This document shows positions 1 to 8,280 of a stretch of DNA of 64,000 nt, piece after piece. Position 1 is the stretch's first letter; the number at the start of each line of letters is the position of its first letter. This DNA is from Streptomyces sp. NRRL S-350 (GTDB lineage: Bacteria; Actinomycetota; Actinomycetes; Streptomycetales; Streptomycetaceae). The position numbers and the translations under genes are program-made. The stretch is from NCBI RefSeq assembly GCF_000719705.1, contig NZ_JOHO01000010.1, positions 116,517-180,516 on the forward strand, written 5' to 3'. The notes beneath the pieces were generated by a model, which saw only the letters and a program-made list of their open reading frames with translations, did no database searches and was not told the DNA's origin.

Positions 1-581
1 TCCCCGTAGCCCTCGTAGTAGCGGCCCCAGCGGCGGTCGCGCGGGTTGGTGACGGTGGGGGCGAAGATCCAGTCCATCCCGGTGGCGGCGACCTCGCGGG
101 CCGTGGCGGTGCCGATCCGGCGGATCAGGTCGGGGTCGCCGGCCGCGCCGAGGCCGATGTTGTGCGGGAAGACCGTGGCGCCGTGGACGTTGTTGTGGCC
201 GTGGACGGCGTCGGTGGCCCACATGAACGGGATCCGGAAGGGCCGGTCCTGCCAGGTCTGCTCCGCGGCGGTCCAGAAGTGGTCCACCAGCTCCACCCAG
301 TCCCGGACGGTGGCGTGGCGGCGGCCGTGCGGCCAGATCCCGGCTCCGTTGAGGGCCGACCCGATCTTGTACTCGCGGATGTCCTCGGCGGTGAGCTGGG
401 CGAGCTCGGGCTGGACGAGCTGCCCGACCTTCTCCTCGAGCGTCAGCTGGGCCAGGATCGAGGCGACCTGCTGCTCGACCAGGGGGTCGGGTGCGATCGC
501 GGAGGCCACCCGGGGCCAGGCCGTCAGCGGCGCGAGCGCGGGCAGCGGGGTGCGTCCGGTGGACGGCAGGGGCTCTGACAC
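1..581 (-). CDS. GH3 beta-glucosidase, N-terminal part (runs off window)
   Basis: The 193 visible codons form the start of a glycoside hydrolase family 3 enzyme, which would release glucose from beta-glucosides or cello-oligosaccharides. An early helix contains LTLEEKVGQL, and the barrel contains TDAVHGHNNVHGATVFPHNIGL and FAPTVTNPRDRRWGRYYEG, both typical of bacterial exo-1,4-beta-glucosidases. The catalytic nucleophile lies beyond the window edge. No signal peptide is visible, so a cytoplasmic location is inferred. The GTG start at 581 has a GGAG about 7 bases upstream and lies 4 bases after the stop of the PIG-L gene, so it is the sixth gene of the radical SAM operon. A glycosidase at the end of a glycosyltransferase/deacetylase operon could trim a glycosylated intermediate or simply feed on beta-glucosides. 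Family call is strong, role uncertain. Confidence 0.85.
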   Translation of the reverse strand, partial: MSEPLPSTGRTPLPALAPLTAWPRVASAIAPDPLVEQQVASILAQLTLEEKVGQLVQPELAQLTAEDIREYKIGSALNGAGIWPHGRRHATVRDWVELVDHFWTAAEQTWQDRPFRIPFMWATDAVHGHNNVHGATVFPHNIGLGAAGDPDLIRRIGTATAREVAATGMDWIFAPTVTNPRDRRWGRYYEGYG

Positions 582-585
582 TGTG

Positions 586-1377
586 TCACTCCGTTTCCGG
601 CCGGGCGGGCGCCGGCTCGCTGATCCAGAACTCCTCGACGGCGGAGGCGAGTACGCGTTCCTGGAACGGCTCCGGCACGACCGGGCGGGTCTGGCCGGGG
701 GCGAAGAGCTCGACCTGGGTGCGGTGTTCGCGGAAGGCGGCCCGCTTGAGCGGCAGCTGCTCGGTGATGTCGACGGTGACGAGTCGCTCGGCCGCGCCGG
801 CGCCGTCGGCGGGCGGGTTCCGGTTGACGAAGGCGAACTCCTGCTCCGTCCGCTCGTCCCAGACCACGTAGCGGTAGACGGTCGGTGTGAGGTCCAGCTC
901 CGCGAGGCAGCCGAGCACGGTCTCGCCGGTCAGCCGGTGGTCGGCGTTGAGTTCCCGCACCTCGTGCGGGAGGTAGATCTCGGCGACGCCCGGGTGGACG
1001 CGGAGCAGTTCCAGGACCCTGTCGTGGAACGGCTTGAGGTGGTCGGCGAGCCGGGTGTCCGGGAAGTCCAGGAAGTGCACGGCGTCCTCCGGCAGTCCGA
1101 GCGCCCGCGCGGCCGCCCGGGCCTCCTGGCGGCGGATGACCCGCAGCTCGGCCGGGGTGGGGTCGCTGTGGATGCCGAGCACCGCGGAGTGCGACATGGC
1201 GCCGTCGGTGGCGAAGACCACCCGCACGCCGGTGCCCTCGGAGACCAGCCGGGCGATGGTGCCGCCGCAGGCGATCACCTCGTCGTCGGGATGCGGTGCG
1301 AAGACCAGCACGCTGCCGCGGGAACGCCGGGTGCGCAGGTGCCATTCGGTCCACGTGCCGAGGAGCGGCGGAGTCAT
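586..1377 (-). CDS. PIG-L/LmbE family N-deacetylase
   Basis: This 263-residue protein belongs to the zinc-dependent LmbE/PIG-L deacetylase family, which removes acetyl groups from N-acetylglucosamine-type sugars (MshB in mycothiol synthesis, BtrD/NeoD in aminoglycosides). The metal-site motif AHPDDE is visible as FAPHPDDEVIACGG near residue 30, and the second histidine region is LPHEVRELNADHRLTGE near residue 145. No signal peptide is visible. The start ATG at 1377 overlaps the stop of the glycosyltransferase gene (ATGA), so the two are translationally coupled. The order glycosyltransferase then deacetylase suggests that a GlcNAc is attached and then deacetylated to leave a free amine. The family is clear; the substrate is inferred from context only. 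Confidence 0.88.
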   Translation of the reverse strand: MTPPLLGTWTEWHLRTRRSRGSVLVFAPHPDDEVIACGGTIARLVSEGTGVRVVFATDGAMSHSAVLGIHSDPTPAELRVIRRQEARAAARALGLPEDAVHFLDFPDTRLADHLKPFHDRVLELLRVHPGVAEIYLPHEVRELNADHRLTGETVLGCLAELDLTPTVYRYVVWDERTEQEFAFVNRNPPADGAGAAERLVTVDITEQLPLKRAAFREHRTQVELFAPGQTRPVVPEPFQERVLASAVEEFWISEPAPARPETE

Positions 1378-2387
1378 CGGCTGCTCCCCTCGGTGACGGC
1401 CTGCGCGACGGCCCGCCCGGCGACGCGCCCGGCGGGCTGCTCGGCGGGCGGGCCCGGTTCGGCGGCCCGGTCGATCGCGCGGGTGACCGTGCCGAAGAGG
1501 TCGGTGACAGCTCCCTCGGCGAGCCCGCGGGAACGCAGGATGTCCTCGATCTCCTCGAAGTGGTGGTCGGGGACGAGCCTGGCCACCGGAGTGTCGAACT
1601 TGTCTGCGAAGTAGCGGTAGTTGGCGGCCGCCGCCGCCATGTTGTCCTGGTAGCTCTTGGGGTGGGGCACGTGCAGCGAGGCGGCGTCGCGGCTCAGCTC
1701 GAACCGGGCGCCCGCCTGGTGCAGCCGGTAGCCGAGGTCGACGTCCTCGGCTCCCCAGGAGCGGTACGCCTCGTCGAACCCGCCGACCTCGCGCAGTTGG
1801 GCCGTGTTCGCGGACACGTGGCACGTCCACCACATGAGCCAGGGCGCGGTGAGTACGCCGAGCTCCTCGCCGTACCGCTCGTAGTAGGTCTCCCGGAGGT
1901 CCAACCAGCGGCGCTGTTCGCCGAACCGGCGTATGGAGGCGTCCGGGTCGGCGAAGTCGATCTCCTGGAGGATCCGTTCGCCGTCCTCGTTGCCCTCGTT
2001 GAAGCAGTGGACGTAGCCCTGGACGGCGACCGGGCCGTCGGCCCGGCGGTGCGCGGCGAGGTGTGCGGCCAGCGCCCCGGAGTGCAGGACGACGCCGGAG
2101 TCCACGAAGACGCAGATCCCGCTGCGGGCGTTGTCGATGCCGACGTTGCGGGCCTTGGCGACCCGGTAGCCTTCGTCCTCCTGGAAGAAGTAGTGGGCGT
2201 CGAGCCGGTCGTGGTAGCCGGCCACGACCTCGGCCGTGTCGTCGGCGGAGCCGTCGTCGACGACGATCACCTCGAAGGCCTCGCCCGGGGCGAGGCGTTG
2301 GCGGGCCAGTGAGTCCAGGGTGTGCCGGAGCAGCTCCGAGCGGTTGTAGGTGGGCACGATCACCGTGCAGGCGGGCAGCGCGGTCAT
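1374..2387 (-). CDS. GT2-fold glycosyltransferase with galactosyltransferase-like C-terminus
   Basis: A 337-residue glycosyltransferase with an N-terminal GT-A domain: CTVIVPTYNRSELLRHTLDSL, then the nucleotide-binding VVDDGSADDT, EGYRVAKARNVGI, and FVDSG in place of the usual DxD. Around residues 210-235 it carries GGFDEAYRSWGAEDVDLGYR, the motif of the GT7/GT27-like C-terminal domain (WGxED). It would transfer a sugar from a nucleotide donor to an unidentified acceptor in the cytoplasm. The start at 2387 overlaps the MFS gene stop (ATGA) and its stop overlaps the PIG-L start, so it sits in the middle of a coupled operon. The acceptor may be made by the radical SAM and flavin enzymes encoded upstream. 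The sugar is not predictable from sequence. Confidence 0.85.
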   Translation of the reverse strand: MTALPACTVIVPTYNRSELLRHTLDSLARQRLAPGEAFEVIVVDDGSADDTAEVVAGYHDRLDAHYFFQEDEGYRVAKARNVGIDNARSGICVFVDSGVVLHSGALAAHLAAHRRADGPVAVQGYVHCFNEGNEDGERILQEIDFADPDASIRRFGEQRRWLDLRETYYERYGEELGVLTAPWLMWWTCHVSANTAQLREVGGFDEAYRSWGAEDVDLGYRLHQAGARFELSRDAASLHVPHPKSYQDNMAAAAANYRYFADKFDTPVARLVPDHHFEEIEDILRSRGLAEGAVTDLFGTVTRAIDRAAEPGPPAEQPAGRVAGRAVAQAVTEGSSR

Positions 2388-3661
2388 GCGGCGTTCCCTT
2401 CGGGGATCTCGGTCGGTGCGGAGGTGCGCGGGCTGCCGGGTGCGAAGACCAGCAGGCCGGCGAGGGCGGTGAGGCCGGCGCACACCCAGAAGACCTGCCC
2501 GTAGCCCGTCCAGGTCGCGACCGTGCCGACCACCAGGCCGCCGAGGAACATGCCGGTCTTGAAGGCACTCGCGTAGAGCGAGGAGGCGGTGCCGGGGCGC
2601 CCGGGCAGGGAGTCCTGGAGCATCACGACCGGGATGTTCATCACGACCGCCGTCCAGAACGCGTTGGGCAGTTGGAGGAGCAGCAGCAGCGTGCGGCTGT
2701 GGACCAGCGGCAGGGCCGCGAAGAAGAGCGTGGCGCAGACGGTGGCCAGCAGCAGCAGCCTGGTCTTGCCGATCCGGTCGGCCCAGACGCCGACCCCGAT
2801 CATCAGCGGGATCTCCAGCACCGCGCTCAGCCCGAGCAGGAGGCCGGCGAAGGCGGTGCTCAGGTGGAGCTCCGAGGTGACGCGCAGGGAGAGGTCGATC
2901 TGGTACATCATGTTGGCGCCCAGCAGCAGCACGATCGCCGCGAGCAGCCGCGCGGTGTGCGCGCCGAGCCCGGCGAAGAGTCCGCGCAGCCCGGGAGCGG
3001 TGTCGGCGGACGGGTCGTCCGGGGCCGGCCGGGGGAGCCGGGGCAGGCCCCAGCGGCAGATCGCCGCGGCGAGCAGCGACAGGCCGGCCGCGCTCGCGTA
3101 GAGCACCGTGAAGGACCAGCGGGCGACCAGCCAGAAGGCGACCGGCGGCCCGATCACCCAGGCGAGCGACGTGATCGAGCGCTGGAAGCCGTTGAAGAAC
3201 GGTGCGTCGACCTGCCTCGCCTCGGCCAGCTCCCGGGTGTAGGCGAAGAGTTGGCCGAAGCAGGCGCCCCCGAGGCCGAAGCACACCATGCCGGCCGGCA
3301 GCAGCAGGTAGTAGTCGCGGAACACGGAGTAGCAGAGCGCCCCGACGGCGTTGCAGAGCGCGGTCAGCACCAGCACCGTACGGCGGTCGCGCAGCCGGTC
3401 GGAGACGACGCCCATGGCCAGGTCGGTGCCGATCTCCCCGACCGACCTGACGGCGAAGAACAGGCCGATCATCAGCGGGGTGGCGTGGACGGCGTCCGCC
3501 AGGAAGAGGCTGACGGTCGGGATCACGAACGCGCCGGCCAGCCCGACCACGCCGTTCGCGGCGATCAGGCTCTGGACCGACCGGTCGGCGAGCAGGCGCC
3601 ACCGGCTGACGGCGGGCACCGGGGCGACGGGCACGGCGCTCTCGACGGGTTCCGCGGTCAT
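2384..3661 (-). CDS. MFS transporter, sugar-efflux-like
   Basis: A 425-residue major facilitator superfamily protein with about twelve hydrophobic segments in two halves separated by a hydrophilic loop near residues 205-230 (LPRPAPDDPSADT). The first half contains GLFFAVRSVGEIGTDLAMGVVSDRLRDRRTV, the classic loop 2-3 signature (G-x-x-SDRxGRR-like). Overall it resembles the SET sugar-efflux and drug-efflux branches. It probably exports the product of the operon or provides self-protection. The ATG at 3661 overlaps the flavoprotein stop and its own stop overlaps the glycosyltransferase start (both ATGA). Direction of transport and substrate cannot be told from sequence alone. Confidence 0.85.
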   Translation of the reverse strand: MTAEPVESAVPVAPVPAVSRWRLLADRSVQSLIAANGVVGLAGAFVIPTVSLFLADAVHATPLMIGLFFAVRSVGEIGTDLAMGVVSDRLRDRRTVLVLTALCNAVGALCYSVFRDYYLLLPAGMVCFGLGGACFGQLFAYTRELAEARQVDAPFFNGFQRSITSLAWVIGPPVAFWLVARWSFTVLYASAAGLSLLAAAICRWGLPRLPRPAPDDPSADTAPGLRGLFAGLGAHTARLLAAIVLLLGANMMYQIDLSLRVTSELHLSTAFAGLLLGLSAVLEIPLMIGVGVWADRIGKTRLLLLATVCATLFFAALPLVHSRTLLLLLQLPNAFWTAVVMNIPVVMLQDSLPGRPGTASSLYASAFKTGMFLGGLVVGTVATWTGYGQVFWVCAGLTALAGLLVFAPGSPRTSAPTEIPEGNAA

Positions 3662-5214
3662 GCCGTCGCCTCCTCGGGCCCGCCGGTGCGCTGCCGGTAC
3701 GGCAGCCAGGGGGCCAGCTCGCGCCCGGCCGGGACGCGGGCGGCCGCGGCCAGGTCGTCCGGGCCGATCACCGCCCCGGCGAGCAGGCGTTCGCGGGTGT
3801 GCGCCGGGAGGGCGGCCAGGATGCGGTGCCGTACGCCGGCCAGGTCCAGCCGGTCGTCGAGCGCGGCCGGGATCGGCGTGGCCCGGCCGGGCTCCAGGTT
3901 TCCGGGGGCGACCTGGCTGGAGACGACCGTCCAGTACGCGGCGAAGTCGACGGCCGGGTCCGGCAGGCTGCCGCTGAGCAGGCCCAGCCGGATGGTCTCC
4001 AGCCAGCAGTCGAGGTAGCGGCGGTCCTGGAGGGCGCCCATGTGGCGGCTGCACCAGTCGGCGCGGGCGTCGGCGTCGGGCAGGGCCGCCTTCCCGGTGA
4101 TGACGGCGATCGCCCAGCCGGCCACGGCTTCGAAGTACGGGCAGGCGGTGCCGAACGCCTCGGTGTCCACCGGGGTGTTGACCACGGCGAGGGTCGGGTC
4201 GTGGCGCCAGAAGTGGTGCTCGTACAGGTCCTCGCGGCGCAGTCCGTCGATGAAGCCGTAGTCGGGCATCTCGTAGCCGAGGCACAGCACCACGGCGTCG
4301 TACTCGCGGCGGGAGCCGTCGGCGAACTCCACCGAGCCGTCCTCGGCGAACCGCTCGAAGGCCGGCGCCGGGTGCACGTCCCCGGCGTGGACCCGGGGGA
4401 CGATCCGGTCGTTGACGTGGACCGCGCCGTGGAAGCCCTCCTCGGGCAGCAGGCCGGTGGCCCGGTACATCGCCATGTACTCGGGGAGGTGCTCCGTGAG
4501 CCAGTCGAGGTAGACCGCGTACGGCACCTCCTCGACGGCGACGCGTCCCGCGTACGAGAAGAGCGCGTCGTTGTAGAGGTCTCCGACGAGGCGCGGCAGG
4601 AAGAGCTGGTGGCGGCGCACCGACCAGTCCACGTGCGCGGCGGCGCCGCCGAGGTCGGCGGCGATGTCGGCGCCGCTGACACCGCCGCCGACGACCAGCA
4701 CCCGCCGGCCGGTGAACTCCGCGGGGCCGCGGTACTCGGGGGCGGTCAGGATCCGCACGGGCGCTGTCGGGGCCGGCAGGCGGGCGGGCAGCCGGGGCTG
4801 CCAGAGCTCGCCGTTGGCGACCAGGACGGCGTCGGCCGTCCCGGTGTGCTCCCGGCCGTCGGCCGTGCGGGTGGTGACCTGCCAGCAGCCGTCCGTCCTG
4901 GCGACCCGGACGACCTCGGTGCCGAGCTCGACGGCATCGAGGAGGCCGTACCGGGCGGCGTAGGAGCGCAGGTAGTCCTGGACCTCGTGCTGGGTGGGGA
5001 AGTCGGTGGTGAACCCGGGCGGGTGGTCGCTGAACGGCATGCTCATGCGGGAGCTCTGCATGCGCACACCCGCGTAGGCGCCGCCGCCCGAGGGGTTCCA
5101 GATGCCGCCGAGGTCGTCGCGCTTCTCGTAGCAGACGACGTCGAGGCCGGCGGAGCGGGCCTGCCGCACGCAGGTGAGCCCTGCGGGGCCGGCTCCGATC
5201 ACGACTGTTCGCAT
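3658..5214 (-). CDS. FMO-type NAD(P)/FAD-dependent monooxygenase
   Basis: A 518-residue flavoprotein with an N-terminal FAD-binding GxGxxG (VVIGAGPAGLTCVRQAR), a second Rossmann GxGxSG near residue 170 (VLVVGGGVSGADIAADL) for NADPH, and the late FMO motif LCLGYEMPDY near residue 320. Between the dinucleotide sites is DYLRSYAARYGL, where Baeyer-Villiger and N-hydroxylating monooxygenases have their linker. It most resembles flavin-containing monooxygenases (CzcO-like), which oxidise soft nucleophiles such as amines or sulfur, or insert oxygen next to ketones. It is the second gene of the operon. A 120-base gap with a 12-bp tandem repeat separates it from the radical SAM gene, and its stop overlaps the MFS start. 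Substrate unknown. Confidence 0.85.
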   Translation of the reverse strand: MRTVVIGAGPAGLTCVRQARSAGLDVVCYEKRDDLGGIWNPSGGGAYAGVRMQSSRMSMPFSDHPPGFTTDFPTQHEVQDYLRSYAARYGLLDAVELGTEVVRVARTDGCWQVTTRTADGREHTGTADAVLVANGELWQPRLPARLPAPTAPVRILTAPEYRGPAEFTGRRVLVVGGGVSGADIAADLGGAAAHVDWSVRRHQLFLPRLVGDLYNDALFSYAGRVAVEEVPYAVYLDWLTEHLPEYMAMYRATGLLPEEGFHGAVHVNDRIVPRVHAGDVHPAPAFERFAEDGSVEFADGSRREYDAVVLCLGYEMPDYGFIDGLRREDLYEHHFWRHDPTLAVVNTPVDTEAFGTACPYFEAVAGWAIAVITGKAALPDADARADWCSRHMGALQDRRYLDCWLETIRLGLLSGSLPDPAVDFAAYWTVVSSQVAPGNLEPGRATPIPAALDDRLDLAGVRHRILAALPAHTRERLLAGAVIGPDDLAAAARVPAGRELAPWLPYRQRTGGPEEATA

Positions 5215-5237
5215 GGAGTCTCCAGGCTCATGGTCGG

Positions 5238-5297
5238 GTTCACGGGCGCGTTCACGGGCTCGTTCACGGGAGCGTTCGTGGGAGCGTTCACGGGCGG
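5238..5297. repeat. 12-bp tandem repeat, five units
   Basis: Five direct repeats of about GTTCACGGGCGC start at 5238, 5250, 5262, 5274 and 5286, with the fourth unit reading GTTCGTGGG. They fill most of the gap between the radical SAM and flavoprotein genes. The array is outside both reading frames. It could alter spacing or translation inside the operon, or be a neutral minisatellite. Confidence 0.85.
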
Positions 5298-5334
5298 GCG
5301 CACGGTCGGGCTCGGCACGGGATCCGACCGGCCG

Positions 5335-6477
5335 TCAGATGAACGGGTCGAAGTCGTCGCACAGCTCCGCCTCCGGCCTGCTCGGCAGGATGGCGATCTC
5401 CTGGTTGGAGGGGTGTCGCGCGCAGACGAACCGGCAGTCCCGGCTGGGGTCGATGACGCCGGTGTCGGCGGCCGACCACATCTCGGCGAAGGTCGACTGC
5501 TGGATGTCGCCGATCCGGCCCTTGGGGTTGCCCCGGTGGTACGGGCAGACGTAGACGCCGGTCGGCGTGACGGTGGTGCGCAACTCGGCGACGGCGCACC
5601 GGTGGTAGTCCTTCTCCTCGACGGAGTCGGTGCTGCTCCGCACGGACTGCCAGTTGGAGGAGTGCAGGACGTGGAAGCCGTCGTCCTCCAGCTCGCGCAG
5701 CCGGGCTATCTGCTCCTCGACGGCCGCGATGTCCTCGGCGCGCTGGTTGACCGTGTAGTGGTCCTCGTCGAGCATCGCCTTGACCTCGAAGTAGTCGCAG
5801 CCGATCTCCTTGGCGAGCACGCCGGCCCGGTACACCTCGGCGTAGTTGGAGTCGGTGACCCGGCCCGCCTCGTCGAAGCGCTGCATCAGCAGGAACGAGT
5901 AGCCGAGCCGGCCGGACTTGCGGGCGGCCAGCGTCCGCATGTTGTCGATGACCTGGGGGAACGCGCTGCGCTTGCCCCGGCTGGGGCGGAACTTGGCGTA
6001 GGTGTCGGCGGTGCCGGCGTCGATCGAGACCCGCACCCAGGAGAGCATGTCGGCGAGCTGGTCGAGGTAGCGGTGGATCTGGGTGCCGTTGGTGACGAGG
6101 CCGAGCTTGATCCCGGCCTCGTGCAGCACCTCGATGATCCGGCCGGCGGAGCGGTGCATCAGCGGCTCGCCCCCGCCGATCAGGATCACGGCGAGGACCT
6201 TGGAGTCGGCGAGTTCGTGGGCGAGGCGCAGGATGCGGTCCTGGCCGATCTGCCCGTGGTGCAGGACCTGGGAGGAGATGCACTCCGGGCAGGCCAGGTC
6301 GCAGACGGTGGTCGGGTCGAGGTCGACGACGAGGGGGGAGGCGAGGCGCCGCCCCTGTGCGACGTCGAGGACGGCGGGGTGGACGGAACGCTGGTAGAGC
6401 TTGCCGACGAGGTCGAGATTGCGCTCGACGAACTGGGTGCCGACGGCGTCACCCAGCTGAGTACGTGGCTCGTCCAT
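5335..6477 (-). CDS. Radical SAM enzyme with SPASM/Twitch-like C-terminus
   Basis: A 380-residue radical SAM protein. The [4Fe-4S] motif CDLACPEC (CxxxCxxC) lies near residue 64, followed by the SAM-binding GGGEPL (LIGGGEPLMHRS) near 105. The C-terminus has a cysteine set (YHRCAV, VCPYHRG, CRFVCARHP) that suggests an auxiliary cluster of the SPASM/Twitch type. Between them lies the barrel strand VSIDAGTADTYAKFRPS, typical of the superfamily. Such enzymes act on peptides or sugars (epimerases, dehydrogenases, deoxygenases). The start chosen is the ATG at 6477, with AGGAG 11 bases upstream; an ORF extension to 6522 would run through the operator. It is the first gene of the operon, preceded by a perfect CebR-type operator. 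No precursor peptide gene is apparent nearby, so a small-molecule or sugar substrate is favoured, tentatively. Confidence 0.87.
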   Translation of the reverse strand: MDEPRTQLGDAVGTQFVERNLDLVGKLYQRSVHPAVLDVAQGRRLASPLVVDLDPTTVCDLACPECISSQVLHHGQIGQDRILRLAHELADSKVLAVILIGGGEPLMHRSAGRIIEVLHEAGIKLGLVTNGTQIHRYLDQLADMLSWVRVSIDAGTADTYAKFRPSRGKRSAFPQVIDNMRTLAARKSGRLGYSFLLMQRFDEAGRVTDSNYAEVYRAGVLAKEIGCDYFEVKAMLDEDHYTVNQRAEDIAAVEEQIARLRELEDDGFHVLHSSNWQSVRSSTDSVEEKDYHRCAVAELRTTVTPTGVYVCPYHRGNPKGRIGDIQQSTFAEMWSAADTGVIDPSRDCRFVCARHPSNQEIAILPSRPEAELCDDFDPFI

Positions 6478-6507
6478 GCGGACTTCATCTCCTGTCCGGC
6501 GCAGATT

Positions 6508-6521
6508 TGGGAGCGCTCCCA
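6508..6521. promoter_or_regulatory. CebR/CelR operator, perfect 14-bp palindrome
   Basis: TGGGAGCGCTCCCA is a perfect palindrome and is identical to the site known for CelR of Thermobifida fusca and CebR of Streptomyces. It sits 30 bases upstream of the radical SAM start, a position where a LacI repressor would block transcription of the six-gene operon. A cello-oligosaccharide inducer is inferred from the family. Confidence 0.85.
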
Positions 6522-6551
6522 CGCAAAGGTTGCAAGAGCCCCGTGTCGAAG

Positions 6552-6565
6552 TGGAAGCGTTTCCG
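6552..6565. promoter_or_regulatory. Second, imperfect LacI-type operator
   Basis: TGGAAGCGTTTCCG matches the GGAAGCGCTTCC core found at the ceb genes except for one central base. It lies 43 bases (three to four helical turns) from the perfect site at 6508, which would allow cooperative binding or looping. Confidence 0.65.
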
Positions 6566-6700
6566 TGAAACTAGCCCGGCTCGGTGCGCCGAGTCAACGG
6601 ACATCGGCGGCGGGCTGCCGGGCGGTGAACCACGGTTGAGGACCTGTCAAATCGACCAGCGAACAGGCTGGTTGCCGGTCGTCCGAGAGGGCATGGAGAG

Positions 6701-6735
6701 GCCGGACGGCACCCGGGCCCCGGGCGCCGTCCGGC
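6701..6735. terminator. Stem-loop between the two minus-strand operons
   Basis: GCCGGACGGC at 6701-6710 pairs with GCCGTCCGGC at 6726-6735, and the loop contains a further CCCGGG/CCCGGG pairing. It lies 43 bases beyond the GH1 stop and before the promoter of the radical SAM operon, so it probably ends the ceb-type transcript. There is no clear U-tract. Confidence 0.65.
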
Positions 6736-6777
6736 TTTGCCGTCCTCCCCTCGGCGGCCTCCCCGGGCCGCGCGCCG

Positions 6778-8226
6778 TCAGTCCAGTCCGCCCCGGCGGA
6801 TCACCTCGGAGTACCAGCGGGCGCTGGCCTTCGGCGTGCGCACCAGGGTGTCGTAGTCGACGTGGACGATGCCGAAGCGCTTGTCGTAGCCGTACGCCCA
6901 CTCGAAGTTGTCGAGCAGGGACCACAGGAAGTAGCCCCGGACGTCCGCGCCGCCGGCGATCGCGTCGGCGACCGCGCCCAGGTGGGCCCGGAGGTAGGCG
7001 GTCCGCTCGGGGTCGTGCACGGTGCCGTCGGGCGAGACGGTGTCCTCGAAGGCGGCGCCGTTCTCGCTGACCATCAGCGGCAGGCCGAACTCGCGGTGCA
7101 TCGCGAGCAGCGCGTCGGACAGCCCGGTCGGGTCGATCGGCCAGCCCATGGCGGTGAGGTCGTCGTTGGCGAGGTGGAAGGCGACGTCGTCGGCGCCCGG
7201 CCAGGGGGAGGACTGGCCGCCGCCGTGCCCGTCCTGGCGGGGGAGGCGTCCGGCGTCCGCCGGGGCGGAGACGACGGTCGGGTTGTAGTAGTTGAGGCCG
7301 AGCAGGTCGATCGGACGGGAGATCTCGGCGAGGTCGCCGTCGTGGACGAGGCCGTCCCAGTCGACCAGGTGCGCGGTGTCCTCCAGGAGGTCCTCGTCGT
7401 ACCGGCCCTTGAGCATCGGGCCGGTGAAGACCCGGTTGCCGACGGCGTCGATCCGGCGGGCCGCCGCCAGGTCCTCCGGGCGCTCGCTGAGCGGCCGGAC
7501 GACGTGCAGGTTGAGCGAGACGGCCACCTGGGCGGCGGACGGCAGCGCGGCGCGCAGGGCGCCGACGGCCAGGCCGTGGCCGAGGTTGAGGTGGTGGGCG
7601 GCGCGCAGGGCGTCGGCCGGATCGGTGCGGCCCGGGGCGTGGACGCCGGCGCCGTAGCCGAGGAAGGCGCTGCACCAGGGCTCGTTGAGGGTGGTCCAGG
7701 TGGACACCCGGTCGCCGAGCGCCTCGGCGACGAGCGTCGCGTAGTCGGCGAAGCGGTAGGCGGTCTGCCGGGCCGGCCAGCCGCCCCCGGCGGGGCCGCC
7801 GTCCGACGGGGTCTCCAACTCCTGCGGCAAGTCCCAGTGGTAGAGCGTGGCGACCGGGGTGATGCCGTGGGCGAGCAGTTCGTCGGTGAGCCGGCGGTAG
7901 AAGTCGAGGCCCTGCTGGGCGGCCGGGCCGCGTCCGGTGGGCTGGACGCGGGGCCAGGCGATGGAGAAGCGGTAGGAGGTCAGGCCGAGGTCGGCCATCA
8001 GCCGGACGTCCTCGCGGAAGCGGTGGTAGTGGTCGAGCGCGGTGTCTCCGGTGTCGCCGTTGGCGACCTTGCCGGGGGTGTGGCTGAAGATGTCCCAGAT
8101 CGAGGGGGCGCGGCCGTCCTCCGCGACGGCGCCCTCGATCTGGTAGGCGGCGGTGGCCGTCCCCCAGGCGAAGGCCGGCGGGAAGGCGCGTCGGGCGGTG
8201 CGGATGTCCGGTGAGGCCACGGTCAT
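6778..8226 (-). CDS. bglC: GH1 beta-glucosidase (BglC-like)
   Basis: A 482-residue glycoside hydrolase family 1 enzyme. It has the N-terminal [15 protein letters not shown], the acid/base motif TLNEPW near residue 175 and the nucleophile motif SENG near residue 385. [18 protein letters not shown] near the C-terminus is the usual substrate-site signature. No signal peptide is visible, so it would act in the cytoplasm on cellobiose or cello-oligosaccharides imported by the transporter encoded upstream. The start at 8226 has GGAG about 10 bases upstream. It is the last gene of the operon, as bglC is in the ceb clusters of S. griseus and S. scabiei, where it hydrolyses the CebR inducer. The name is by synteny; other aryl- or beta-glucosidase substrates are possible. 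Confidence 0.9.
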   Translation of the reverse strand: MTVASPDIRTARRAFPPAFAWGTATAAYQIEGAVAEDGRAPSIWDIFSHTPGKVANGDTGDTALDHYHRFREDVRLMADLGLTSYRFSIAWPRVQPTGRGPAAQQGLDFYRRLTDELLAHGITPVATLYHWDLPQELETPSDGGPAGGGWPARQTAYRFADYATLVAEALGDRVSTWTTLNEPWCSAFLGYGAGVHAPGRTDPADALRAAHHLNLGHGLAVGALRAALPSAAQVAVSLNLHVVRPLSERPEDLAAARRIDAVGNRVFTGPMLKGRYDEDLLEDTAHLVDWDGLVHDGDLAEISRPIDLLGLNYYNPTVVSAPADAGRLPRQDGHGGGQSSPWPGADDVAFHLANDDLTAMGWPIDPTGLSDALLAMHREFGLPLMVSENGAAFEDTVSPDGTVHDPERTAYLRAHLGAVADAIAGGADVRGYFLWSLLDNFEWAYGYDKRFGIVHVDYDTLVRTPKASARWYSEVIRRGGLD

Positions 8227-8280
8227 GACAGGGGTACTCCAATGGTGTGTGGTGGTCGTCGGGTGCCGGCCGGGGGCCGG

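Noticed and set aside
46..1614. Long plus-strand open frames opposite the GH3, PIG-L and glycosyltransferase genes
   Set aside because: They are Arg/Gly-rich antisense shadows caused by high GC. The minus strand carries clear family motifs and coupled starts.
5238..5297. CRISPR-like array
   Set aside because: The 12-bp units are directly adjacent with no spacers. The same holds for the arrays at 47656 and 50372.
5215..6600. RiPP precursor gene for the radical SAM enzyme
   Set aside because: I looked on both strands near the radical SAM gene and found no short frame with a ribosome-binding site and a leader-like sequence. The gap holds only repeats.
3799..6639. 946-codon plus-strand open frame
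   Set aside because: Antisense to the FMO and radical SAM genes. Composition (Val/Gly/Asp-rich without hydrophobic pattern) is typical of a shadow frame.
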